Shown here: positions 33,141 through 47,100 of the stretch, piece by piece
Layout: each line of letters opens with the position of its first letter
Position numbering within the stretch: the first letter of the stretch is position 1
Source of the DNA: Liquidambar formosana
Lineage: Eukaryota; Streptophyta; Magnoliopsida; Saxifragales; Altingiaceae
NCBI GenBank assembly: GCA_039720395.1
Contig: CM077827.1
Span: 21,852,375-21,916,374, forward strand
Direction: 5' to 3'
Length of the DNA stretch: 64,000 nt
Notes under the pieces: model-generated
Databases searched by the model: none
Told to the model about the DNA's origin: nothing
What the model saw: only the letters and a program-made list of their open reading frames with translations
Made by a program: the position numbers and the translations under genes

Positions 33141-36100
33141 CATTGAGTTAGTCTCACTGGTATCTGTTAACTAGGTTCACATGCACGGGTCAGAGTTGAT
33201 GGAGAATTTTGGTCAAATTCTGTTAATGAGAGGGAAATCAAACTAATGCGTATTTATAAACTATGTATCATTTTATAATCAGATTTTGTGTGTGGAACCC
33301 TGAAGAAGAAATATCAAAATCTTACCTTAGATATGTCCAAAGGAGATTCCTCCTATTAAAGGTATTACAATCCCTTTCTTGTTAAATGGGCTTCATGATA
33401 ACGAGAAGTAATTTTTTCTACGAAACACTCTCTTGCCTACATAGTTGTGAGGGCTCCATATACTTAGGAGATCCCAAGGTTTGCCATGCGTGCATTGTGA
33501 TCCACCAATTTAGTTAGTGAACGGGCACAAATTTGCATTGCAAATGGAAATTGAATATTTGGTTTAGCCCTTTAGGGACATTATTGAAGATAATGCATCT
33601 GTTTTAGATGGTTCACATCCTGTCAATTAGATTTTCTTTGGAAGGAAAGGAGCTCATATGTTTAAATGCTCTCATGTTGGGAAAGCAACGTTATATAGTT
33701 CCCTTCTTCTTTAGCTAGTAGCCTTGTGTTGGGTCTACCTTAAGGATAAAGTAAATGGTCTACAGAAGTGTTAGATCATAATCATTCAGAGCCCTCATAA
33801 ACCTTATTTTTGGCATTTCATGTGCCATCATTTAGAGAAACTTGGTGGGAATGAGGGGTTTCAAACAGCAATATATTGTGAAAAGAATTTATTATAAAAT
33901 TTTACATAAATTTATGAGCGAGGGAACTTATGAATGGTATAAATTGAATAAGAAAACTATAAGCTGGTAAGTGAGGCTAAATATGTGGTGTATGATGATT
34001 TGCATCATTAATGAAGTCCAAAGGTTAAACTTGCCAGGGTAAAGGATAAAAAAGGTAGAGATAGAGACCTGAGCCATGTTAAGTACATTGAAAGAGAGGA
34101 TTGAAGATTTTAGTAAAAGAGTATGTGATTAATAAAGATGGAGTAACCTGTCTAAAAAAAGGTGGATGAATTCTTTCCATAAATTAATTGATAAGACCTA
34201 ATAGGAAATCTAAGTTTGGGAGAACTTATTAACTTTGTTGAGAATAGAAATTATAAGTTCATTAAAAAAAATGAGAAAAATTGATCTAAAAAGGTTATAA
34301 AAATGGAAAAGTTGTAGGATTGACAAAATTCCCATTGGTGTGGTTTGGTTGACTAAATTTTTTTTAACAAGATCTTAATTCATATATGAAGCTGTGGGAT
34401 AGGCTGATTGATTAAATATTAAGACATGAAACAACAACATAAGAAAATCAATTTGGTTATATGCCAGGTTGATCAGTCATGGACGCTATTTTCTTAAGTG
34501 ATTGATGGAAAAGTTTAGAGAAAAAAAAAAGAAAAAAAAAAGAAAAAAGAAAATGAAAAACCTTCATAGGCTGTTTATTGCCTTGAATAACCAGATAATA
34601 GGGTCTCCGTTGACGTGTGGCGATTTGATATGATCAAGAACAGGTATGATGGAGCAATAATTAGTGGGAGACTGATTGGAGTCAACTTAGTGGGTTTACA
34701 TTGAGGATAGGCATTAAGCCCTTATCTTTTTGCATTAGTTGTGGATGAACTCATCTTGTATATTTAGAAAGTTGTATCATGGCGAATGATTTTTCCTAAA
34801 GGTCTAGTTCTATTTGATGAAATTAGAGTATGGAAGGACTCATGTAGTCAATTACTAGAATTTGTTGGAGGATGTACCATAGGTGTGGTTCAAGTCTTTT
34901 GCTTGAGCTTAAACACCATATTCTCTTAGTTTCTACTTTCTATGCTATGCCTTCCATCTCCACTTGCAAAAGAGAGCAAAAAAGAACATTCTTCAAACCT
35001 ATTTTTCTAGAATTAGATGCTATGTGCAACCAACATTTTTTTAAAAATGGATCGGTACGTAGGGTTCGAAGTCTCGGTCATCTTGTTCGAGATCTTGCCG
35101 GGTCAACCCGAACCGTCGAAGGCTGAGACAATAACTCCGTACAAAGATATATGGTTTACTCTCCATTTCGATTGAGAAGATTAAGTTCTTGAACGCGCTG
35201 TGACGAGAAGGTCGAGATATTGACTTCTCGATTGGTTTCAAACGATATCTCGAGCAAATCTTATGGTTAGACGCACCCTATATGCCCATGTGAAGATGTT
35301 GAAGATGCTTGACTAAAGAAAAGAAGATCCAGAGATGAAGAGAGCACCACACGTCCTACTTCGAGATTTGAAACCATCTCTATCTTCCCTCCTTTCTTTT
35401 GTTGTACCAATTTTCTCTTTGGAGAGTAATACACACATTCACGAGAGTTTCCCACTTCTAAGATGAAGAGGTTTGGTGAGGGTGGAGGCAATTGAGGGTG
35501 AACTGGGTTTGTAATTGTCACTTCGTGGCGTTGGGTAACTTGATTAGGTTTCTTGAATCCAGATCTGATGGGCTTTTCTCAGATCTGGTTGTCGTGGGGA
35601 GGCAGCAGTGGCAAACTTCTCCTCAGTTGGCCATCGCTGGGAGCACTCACACTCTCAGTCGCACTCTCTCACTGAGTGGTTTGAGAACCAGGCAAGTAAA
35701 TTGTGTTTGGTTATACTTCTTATTTTATTTTTGTTTCTTTTTTCTTTTTTCTTTTTTCTTTTTTAAAGTGTGTTGGTTTTTGTTTCTTGTTTTTTTCCCC
35801 CATTTTTTTAATGGATATATACACATGCATATATATATTTTTAAATGATCGTAAACTTCTAAATATCTGTTAATTTCCATAAATGGTATCTTTTTTGGTA
35901 TATCAATTTTATTTTTTTTAAATTTTGAAAATACTGATTTTTTGAAAAAAGAAAATTGTTTTGGCAAAATAATTTGGAAAATATTTTTTTCTTGATTTTT
36001 TTTTTAATTAAAAATTTCACATTTTCTGTTTTTTATACGGATTAAAAAAATTCAAAAATTCCAAAAATGCATGAATGCCTATGGATCTAAGATATGTTGT

Positions 36101-37791
36101 ATGTGATTGGTTGGGAACATATATGCATACTTGTTTGGCAAAATATTTGGAAAACATATTTTTCTTTATTTATTAATTTATTTTTTTTATTAAAAAAATT
36201 GGGGAACATATACACATCATTGATATATGATGTTTATTTATGTTCTTTGTGATTATATTAGATATTTAAAACTTAAAGATATTGTTTTTTCATTTTATAG
36301 TAGCGCGCTAACACCTATTATTATGTTTTTGACCATATTATGTGCCTTAAGTTCATTATTTTGCTTATTTGATAGTTCTAATGTTAACATTTTATTTTCT
36401 AAAATTTTTCTATGATTTTTTTGAAGTTTTTCAAACATTTTTTTTCCTATGTAAAATTGCATCATTGATATATGATGTTTATTTATGTTCTTTGTGATTA
36501 TATTAGATATTTAAAACTTAAAGATATTGTTTTTTCATGTTACAGTAGCGCACTAACACCTATTATTATGTTTTTGACCATATTATGTGCCTTAAGTTCA
36601 TTATTTTGCTTATTTGATAGTTCTAATGTTAACATTATATTTTCTAAAATTTTTCTATGATTTTTTTGAAGTTTTTCAAACATTTTTTTCCTATGTAAAA
36701 TTGCATCTCGCCCTGAGACGTGACGGGTTGGGAGAGACTAAGATAACCGAGACCAAAATGCGACGTGGACCGAGACCGAGACTTTGAACGATGTTGGTAC
36801 GGGGCCATAAAGGCTGGCTTGTAATGGGATTTTAGGAGACCTTTATGCATATTGCCATTACGCTGTAGTGTAAAGGCATTCATGACAACAATGGTCCATT
36901 ATGGCCTGATATTGTATCGTAACGACCTTTTTGGCTTTAAAATAGACATTTTTTTTGCTGTTTATTTCACCACTTTCCTCCATATTCTCTCTCTCTCTCT
37001 CTCTCGTAAATCTTAGATCCATAGTTGTTGAAGGTGCAAGGCACACCCTAGGCACCAAGGACTCCTGTGGCCTAGACACAGAGGACAAAAAAAAAAAAGT
37101 GTGGGCCTGAGCAAAGTGAGGCACATGTTTGAAAGAAAAATAAATTGAAAATATTTATTAAGCACAAAGCTACACCCCACACCCATAATTCACAGCTCTA
37201 AATAGTAAACACAGGCACAATGAAGAAGAAAGAAAACAGAAGAAGTTAGCAGCAGGGAAAAAATTACTGAAGATTTGCAGCTGGAAAAAAAAATTGACAG
37301 AAGAAGAAGAAAAAATTTGTATCTGGAAAAAAAATTCGCAGAAGAATAGATTTGTAGCAGCAAAAAAATTGATTAATTGAGTTTAGGGTTGAGCAATTTA
37401 CAGAAGAAGGTACAATTCTGTGATTAATTCTTCTTCTTCTTTCTTCCTTTTTTCTTATATACCTTAAGGTTCATCGTGGAAACATTGCTGTCTTATTGAG
37501 CTGAGAAGAGCAGCTGTTAGGGTTTAAGAAATGTTGTGGACTTACTGGGCTGAGATGGGAAGAGTTTCTTCTCTAACGATTGATCACTTGACTATAAGAA
37601 GAGTTGGATGCAACCCTATAGTTGGAAATTTATCTTTAGAAGTACAGGGAATTATATGTGGCCTTCAGTAAAGCGCTTTTTTGTGTGTGTGTTTTGTGTT
37701 GGGGCGGGGGGAAGGATTAGAAGAAAAGCACCATAGGTGTGTTTAAGGCAGCGCTTGACTAAATTGGCCTTTAGTATAAAGCCTCTTTTTT

Positions 37792-37822
<31 letters not shown>

Positions 37823-40800
37823 GCCTTGGGTGTAGAAAACGCCCCCTAGGCACACTTAAGGCAACACTTAACTAAATGAGTCTCGTCTTGGGAAAAAAAT
37901 CCCAAGGCTGCGCTATGCCGCTATGCACCTGAGGTGTGCTCATTGAATCTACAAAGGTAATTCTCAAACATTTCTCCACCTTTTTTTTCACTTTTTTTTT
38001 TTTTTTTTTTGTTTTTTTTTTTGTTTTTGTTTCTTTAAGGTTATATCTATGATCTATTGATCTCTAACCTTGGATTGACAACTTTGGAGGTTTTTCTACA
38101 ATCTCTAACTTTAAAAAAAGATGACTAGGGATCTATGAAGCACGAATTCTTTAAAACCCCCAACGAATCTTGTATTGGATATGATACACCTAGGATACTC
38201 CCTGATATGTATATGATACTCTCTGTATGCATCGAAACAGTAATACACATTGCCACATCATCAAATACATCTCCGATACTTTTCAGATACTTCTTGGATA
38301 CATTTGGGATTCCTTTAGGATTAGTGTGTAATTATTTATTTTTTAAATAAACAAGGTAAATTTAAAAATATATAATACCCATACTTTGATTGAAACAATA
38401 GACCCATTTTAGTTCTCTCATCTTAGTTCTCTTTCCACTATCCCTAGGCAACCATTGTTGAGTGATAGAGCTAAATGGCTATTTTGTAATGTTAATGTCA
38501 TTCTAGGTTTTTATTTTATTTTATTTTTATGAATGATGAACACGATTGATGCTTATGGATGTGTTCTTTGTACATCTATTCTTGCATATTAATTGATTTT
38601 GTAAATGTTTAAAACTTTTTTTTTTAAAATGTTTATTATTGATGTTTTAGACCAAATATTAATATTAATATATTTATTTATTAATGTATCCCCATCGTAT
38701 TGTATCCTACATTTTTTTAGAATTGCCGAATCGGCGTATCTGTATCGCATCGTATCCGTATCCTATATCCGTATCCATGCTTCATAGCTAAGGATTAAGT
38801 GAAATGTGTTATATTATATGTGGGAGGCCGGAGGGGAATCTAGTGGAGGTGTTTCTCTATCCTTGTTTTAAGTTGACTAGGGATTAAGTTCTTATCTTGT
38901 TAATTTTGGGATAGAAGTCATTCTTAAGCTCCCCCATCTTAGTCTTGTCTGCCTAGGGCCCTTAGACTTGCGGTGCGAGTGGATCAACATGGAACCAACA
39001 TGCAAATTAATTCAAATTAAGCATGTTAGAACCAACATCCAAGTTGTGCCTCAGAACCATATAACGTGAGGTATATGTAAGAGTGCACCCAAATGAAATT
39101 TCAACGGTAGTGAATCCAAAATTTAGCAAAAGACGTTTGGGTTTTTAAATATTTCTGGCCGTTTCCAAGCAATAAGTTTTCTAGCTAGCTATATTTGAAC
39201 TCTACTATAGGAAGCTTGATTCTATAAAAAAAAATTGTTCTATTTCTTTTCCTCCAAAGTTTCCAAAAACTAGAATGAGGTACCATCCTCTGTAGCAAAA
39301 TTGTAGCATGAGGTCCAATTTGTGTGCTTTTGTTACAATTTTTGCTTATTTTTAGTTCTGAGTATTTTTATCAATTTACCTATTTATTGGTGAATTTGGG
39401 AATCAGATTGAATTTGTCCATTAAAATCATTGTAACAGGAAATTTGGTTTTCTTTTGTAGGTTCCAGGAGGTAACATGCGTGATTCCTTTCTTGTAAATG
39501 GAGTTGCCTTTAAAAAGACGTTTTCATATGCTGGTTTTGAACAACAACCAAAGAAGTTTGTAAATCCTAAGATACTACTCCTCAACATTGAACTGGAGCT
39601 GAAATCAGAGAAAGAAAATGCAGAGATAAGGTAGGGCTTATCTAATCTGCTTTCAGTTTATGTTGGTTTTGAAGAAGTTCTTATTATGCCTAACTGATTT
39701 TCTTGTCTGTCGCAGACTTACAGATCCATTACAGTATCAGTCAATTGTTGATGCAGAATGGAATATCATTTACGACAAGTTGGATAAATGTGCACAGAGT
39801 GGAGCCAAAATTGTTCTTTCACGGCTGGCTATTGGAGATTTAGCAACACAGGTGATTGACTTTCTATTTTCTAAGATAAACCTTGTTTCAGTACTTATTA
39901 TGCCTCACTTTTTTTTTTTTTTTTGAATATCTTGACAATTTTTTTTTTCACTATATTTAAATGTTCATAAAACCATTGGTATTTTTATGACCAGATTTAG
40001 TCATATGAGTCCCATATTATGTGAGACGTTGACATGGATATTGGTTTCTAAATACCATTGGAAGGTGGCGTGGGATCTAAATAATTAAGGTCCTATAATT
40101 ATGGTTTTGTTGATACATGCCTGACATTAGTGCATGTAGATTGTGGGCATTTAGAAAAGGATAAATAATCATGTTTGTATTTTCTTACATAGTTTTTCCC
40201 CTGTACAGTAGAACAGTTTGAAATGGTTGTTCCAATAGAGAATATCGAAGTATGACATATGACCATTCTAATGGAAGATTGTTGAGTATTGTTAATAGAT
40301 ATTTCAAATGGTTTGCCTGCGTACAGTATTTTGCAGATAGAGACATTTTCTGTGCTGGTCGTGTAACTGAGGAGGATTTGCATCGGGTTGCCGCTGCGAC
40401 TGGTGGAACTATACAGACATCTGTCAACAACGTTATTGATGAGGTTTCTGCTCTTTATTGACAGTTAGAGTTTTGTTAGTGTCATTCCATTTCGGTAAAT
40501 AATATATATATTTTTTGTTCTATTTGATAAATCGAAGTTGTTTTGTTTTGTTACAAGGTGCTTGGGTATTGTGAGCTGTTTGAGGAAAGGCAAGTTGGGA
40601 ATGAGCGGTTTAATATATTCAGTGGATGTCCATCAGGTCTGACGGCCACTATTGTTCTTCGAGGTGGAGCTGATCAGGTGTGTCTTTGTTTGCAAAAGTG
40701 TACAACATATCCTTTTCAATTTGACAGTGAAGTTATGTCTTGAATTGTTTCAGTTCATTGAGGAAGCTGAACGGAGTTTACATGATGCAATCATGATTGT

Positions 40801-43800
40801 TAGAAGAGCTTTGAAGAACTCTACTGTTGTTGCTGGTGGCGGTGCTATAGATGTATTAGTTTGTCACAAATTTATAGATTATTATTGTCAAGTATATGAT
40901 ATTACATTTAGGCCTTGATGATTTAAAAAGCTATTCTTAATGGCAGATGGAGATTAGCCGATACTTGAGGCAGCATGCACGAACAATAGCAGGGAAGTCT
41001 CAGCTTTTTATAAACTCATATGCTAAAGCTCTTGAGGTAGGTGTTTTTCGATTCATGCTTTGCTTTTCGTATAATTGGTTTGCTTGGCCACACCTAAAAA
41101 TTAGGTACAGTTTCTAGTGGTGTAAACTATATAAGAGTGCATAGTTGACTTCTTTCTGATTCGGTCTGATGTGTAGAAGCTGGTATCCTTCTTTGTTTCC
41201 TATTACTATTTGTGTTCACGTTGATGGGAATTGGGAATAAAGTGAATGAACTTGGTCAAGTTGTTGTACAAACTGAAAGGAATTTCAGTAGCACATTTGC
41301 TGATGTACAATAGATGCATACCCTCATACATATAGAGTCTGCGTAAACATATCTTTCAATGTCATGGTATTCCAACATTTTTTCTTTCAATATATATTTA
41401 ATCTGAATCTATACAATTTCAAATTTTTAAAAATTTCAGCGTCATTTTTGAATTTTTAATTGCATTTATGAATTTTTTAGCACTAGGAGAATGGTGAGTG
41501 AATTTACTAATCACGAGAGTGGGAATCACTTACGTAAGAGAGTGCTGATCTAACTCTTGTCCCCTTCAAAATACGTGGGGACTCATCTAGATAGGAGATT
41601 AGGAGTGAAACTTGCCAAAGTAGTGGATCTGAACTAAATAGTAGACCTGGGAGTGAAAGTCACTTAAAAAAGAGAGTGGGATCACATTAGTCGGAGGATG
41701 GGAATCTAACTCTAGGCTGCCTGTAAATACATAGAACTAATCTATAAGTGAAATTCATATGGAAAAATAGGCACATGTCACATGTACAACACGGTCCCAA
41801 CAGTTGCGAAGTAACATCAAATTGTGACTGGGCAAACTTGGGAGTTGGGAACACTGTAGCCTAATATTTAGTGCATACTGGCCAACATTGAAAAATAGCC
41901 TGAGCACCAAAGTGGCTTCTTAGGTGTGAATTAGCTCTGGAGTGTACTCTTTTTTGACATGCTAATCAGTTGCTGGAAGAAGTGCTTTCATTTTCGCAAT
42001 ATTTTCAGTTTTTGATGCATGTTACCTCCAAATATTCTACAACAGGACTTTTACTATCAGAATAGAATGGCTTAGAGTGCTTGAATAAAATATTTCTGTA
42101 TCTTGGGATATTTATAAGCCAAGGCATGTGAAAATATTTCTTGCTGTCTGGGAAAACTTGGGAACACTAGGGGTTGTCTAGCCTAATATTGAGTGCATAC
42201 TGGCCAACCTTGAAAAATAGCCTAAGCACCAAAGTGCCTTCTTAGGTGTGAATTAGCTATGAAGTGTACTCTTTTTTGACATGCTAATCATATGCTGGAA
42301 GAAGTGCTTTAATTTTCCCAATTTTTTCAGTTGTTGATGCATCTTACCTCCCAAATACTCTAGAAAAGGACTTTTACTATCCGGTCAGTCACTAGAATGG
42401 CTTAGAGTGGCTTGAACAAAATACTTCTGTATCTTAGGAACTTGAAAAGCCAAGGCTTGGGAAAAAAAATTCATTGTAGACACTAATTTGATGGCATGTC
42501 TTCTCCACATGTTGCAGGTCATCCCACGGCAACTTTGTGACAATGCTGGATTTGATGCAACTGATGTGCTGAACAAATTGCGACAAAAACATGCTCTTCC
42601 ATCTGGTTAGCTTCTTTCAATTGTTATTGTTGTTTAATTGTTTAAAATGTGGGACCTATGCTGTTACTAGAGTCAATTAGATTGAAATGATGTAAACCAT
42701 CCAGTCATTCTCTTTCCCTTGTCTAAAAAACCTGTATGTTGGATGGTTATTTTAGAAAGTTAGTATGGTGCTTTTATGTGGGGCCTAGTTTTTCGATAAG
42801 TATTTGTTGTGCAAAGCCTGCAAGCAAAAATGGAAAATTTGGGTTTATTTTTCCTAATGGATAAATAAAAATAAACATAATGAAGGAAAGAAAGGGTGAG
42901 GCCCTGCACATTTGAGGTATACTCTTGCAACCAAGCCTGAAGAAGAAGAGAAACAATCAAATAAATATAAAATGGATTGAGTAGGTCATGTAAAATGGGG
43001 AAGCTCCGCCAAAAAAAGGAAAAAAAACAGAAAAAAAAAAAGAGACCGTGCAAGTACTTTTTTGGGTTTATTTGGGAAGTTCTTATATTGGAATGCTTAT
43101 AATTTATATTGGGGTGCAAGGTAGTCAATACAAATATTTATAGAATAAATTATGTTTTAGTAAGAAGTTACTGCAGCAGTACAGCATTACTATAGTGAGT
43201 ACTATTCATGTTACTGTAGTATGGCACCCCACACTTCAATAACAGTAAACGATTAGGGGTATTTTCGTCTTTTTAAGTTATTTATTATTACGATTTTGTT
43301 GTATTACAAGGATTCGTTGATTTATTTGATTTAAGGTATATGATTATTTGTTATTAGGTTTCTAATCTATTGAAAGAGTTGAAATCATCTCTTTTCTGGC
43401 AGAGTGACTAATTGAAAATTCATAGCTCTAAAGCTTTGTTGGAGGCTGTGAATGCCTAGATCCTTCTTTTCTTGTACTTCTCTTTTTCCCCTTCTGTTTA
43501 TACATGATTATCATTGTATGCTTCAGACCAATTATGAGTTCGACACATGTCCTCAATAATCAATGGGAGACAACCATGTGGCTTCAATGCTTGTTTGATG
43601 CTTGTCCACGATCTCCGGTGATGTGGCCTTTCTAATCCCTTTCCCAGGTGCCATGTTGCATTCTCACCTCACTTGGTTCCACTATAGAAAGTGCCCTCGA
43701 TGGGGACATCCAACCTTGACAAGGATGCCTAACTTAGGGTGGATGCTTGGAGTACCTCAAGGATGGATTGTGAATCATCCTCGAGGATGGATGCCCATCG

Positions 43801-44065
43801 CAATGATGGGAGTCGATGCGAGTGAATTTGCGAGGTCCTCTTGGGATGCCACTATGGCATCACACCCTGACGCGTAATGCCTGCTTGGGTTGAAGGTAGC
43901 CAGGGAACTAACCCCAGGCTTTGGTTCTTGGGATAAGGTCGCATGATCGGACCTCGTCCCCGACCTCTCTTGGGATGGTTTGAAGATCTTGATTTGGTGG
44001 CTAGAGAGAAGGCTTGTTGAGGTAGAGAATAGATTTGTTTAGTAATCACGAAGAGAAGAAAGAAG

Positions 44066-44115
<50 letters not shown>

Positions 44116-47100
44116 GGGTTCTCTTCCTTAAACATTATTATTTATACTAATATCAGTACAATGACTTAAATACCTTTAAGCTTACTACATATCAATAAGA
44201 AATATCAAATAAAGAACCAACTATTTTCCAACACTCCCCCTCAAGCTGGTGTGATGATATCACACATGACTAGCTTGCTTAAGAAAGTATGGAAGACTCT
44301 ACTTGCTACTCCTTTGGTTAAGATATCTACTAATTGATCTTCTGTTTGAACATAAAGCATACAAAACACTCAAGAATTCAATTTTTTCTTTATGAAATGT
44401 CGGTAAACTTCAATGTCCTTGGTCCTATCATGTTGCACTGGATTGTGAGCAATGTTAATTGCAACTTTATTGTCACAATATAGTCTCATAGGGTCATTAC
44501 TATCAAAACCAAGCTCTTTCAACAGGGTCTTCAACCACAGAAGTTAACAGGCTCCATAAGCCATGGCTCTAAACTCAGCCTCAGCGCTTGTTTCTTACTA
44601 CGCCAGGTTATAAGATTGCCTCCCACAAAAGTACAATAACCAGAGGTAGACCTGCGATCTGTAACTTGGCCCAATCAGCATTTGTATATGATTCAAGTCT
44701 CAAGTGATCATGTTTAGAAAATAGCAATCCCTTTCTAGGAGCAGATTTTAAATAACGAAGGATCCGATGAACAATCTCCATATGAGACTCTTGAGGTGAA
44801 GGCATAAATTGACTTACTAAGCTAACTGCATAGGCAATGTCTGGACGAGTGTGGGACAAGTAAATCAATTTACCAACTAACCTTTGATATCTGCTGGTGT
44901 CAACCAATATGATCTCAGCATCTTCCCTTAATTTGTAGTTCGGCTTCACAGGAATATCAATAGGTTTGCAACCTAGCATCCCGGTTTCTTTAAAATCTAG
45001 GACATACTTTCTTTGAGAAATGAAAATACTTTTTTGGGATCTAGCTATTTCAATGACCAAAAAATACTTCAAATTTTCCAAGTCCTTTATCTCAAATTCT
45101 CTAGCAAGAGATTTCTTCAATTTCTGTATCTCCTCCTAATCATCCCCTGTTAGCACAATATCATCAATATATACAATAAGAGCTGTTACTTTCTCTTGAG
45201 AAGAGTGCTTGATAAATAAGGTATGATCTCCTGACTTTGTTTAAAGTCAAATTTTAGCATAGCTTGTGTAAATCTCTCAAACCACGCTTGAGAAGATTGC
45301 TTTAACCCATATAAAGCCTTCTTCAATTTGCGTACTTTCCTTCTAGTTGTAGAACATTCACAACCTTGAGGGACATCCATGTACACTTCCTCTAGATCTC
45401 TGTGAAGGAAAACATTTTTTTTTTTTTTTTTTTTTGATAAGGTCATGAGGGAAAGCATTTTTAACATCATACTAATGAAGAGTCCATCCAAAATTGGCAA
45501 CTAAAGAAAGTGAAACTCGGATAGAGTTCATTTTAGCAATAGGAGCAAATATCTCTTGGTAGTCAATACCATAGGTTTGAGTGAAACCTTTTGCCACCAA
45601 TCTAGCCTTATACCTTTCAACAGAATCATCATCTTTATGTTTCACGGTGAATACACATTTACATCTAACTGCCTTCTTCCCGACAAGTAACATTTTATTT
45701 TTCTGAAGAGCTATTATCTCTTCACACATTCACCTAATGCATCCTGTAAATTGTTAGGAATAGATATAGAAGACAATTGGGATATAAAGGTATAGAAAGA
45801 TGGAGAAAGGCTATGATAGAAAACAAAATTAGAAATAGGGTGCTGTGTACAAGATCTAACTCCTTTACGAAAAGCAATAGGAATATCAGAATCATCAACA
45901 ATAACAGGAGTAGAAATGGTATTACCTGGGTCCAAGGATGATGATGGGCTATGGGGAGGAGATCTTGTCTTTTTGTCTTCTTGAGTAAACTTTTAAATCT
46001 TTGGAAAGAGGAGGATCCTTGTTATCGTTTCTCTGTGCTTCCAAGCATTGAGATCGAATAGGAGCAGGATTAGAATTAGTGAGAGATGTGAGTGTGGGAA
46101 GCACTTGAGACTTCTCTTCACTACTATTTTTCCCCTGAAGAGAAGTGTGGGAAGGGGAAAAATATGACAAAGACTCAAGAAAGGTCACATCCATGGAAAC
46201 AAACGTTTTCCTTGAGGGAGGATGGTAATATTTATACCCCTTCTCACTAGGTGAATACTCTAAGAAAATGCATTTGAAAGTTCGAGGATCTAACTTTCTT
46301 TAAGCTTGGAGAGGAACATGGACAAAACAGACACACCTAAAGACACGAGGAGGAGCAAGAAAGGAACTAGAAGAAGATGGAGATAATAGATCAATTGGTG
46401 CCTTGTGCCCAAGAATTGTAGATGGCATCCTATTTATTAAATACGTTGCAGTAAGCACAGCATCTCCCCAGTATGATTTAGGAACATGCATAGAGAACAA
46501 TAGAGCCCTAGTTACCTCAAGGGGCGATTTTTCTTCTTAGCAATCCCATTTTGTTGAGGAGTATCCACATAAGAAGTCTGTAGAATAATACCATGATGCT
46601 GAAAATAGGATCAAAAACCCCATAAATATACTTACCCCCATTATCAGAACGAACAATCATAATAGAGGTATTAAATTGATTGAGCACCATCTTATGAAAA
46701 GTTTGAAAACAAGAGAAAACATCACTTTTTTCCTTTAACAAATACACGCATGTAGTTCTAGAGAAATCATCAATAAAAGTAACAAACCATCAAATTCCAA
46801 ATAATGTGGTAACTCGGGAAGGACCCATACATCAGTGTGCACAATAGTAAAAGGCAAATCACTTTTATTAAAATTAGGTGGAAAGGAAGTACAATGATGT
46901 TTTGCAAGTTCATACACTTTACAATTAAATTGAAAAACATTTATTTTAGAAAACAATGAGGGAAAAATGTGTTGAAGTAAGAAAAAAGATGGATGTCCCA
47001 ATTTTCTATGCCAGAGCCAAAGCTTTTCCATACAAGCATCATATCTCTTAGAATGATGTACATCCTGAATCCGATCATTATCTTTGATAGCAAAATCTAA

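Noticed and set aside
37025..37960. Possible further hAT element with GGTGCAAGGCACACCCTAGG-like ends
   Set aside because: Ends match poorly as inverted repeats and no 8-bp target duplication was found.
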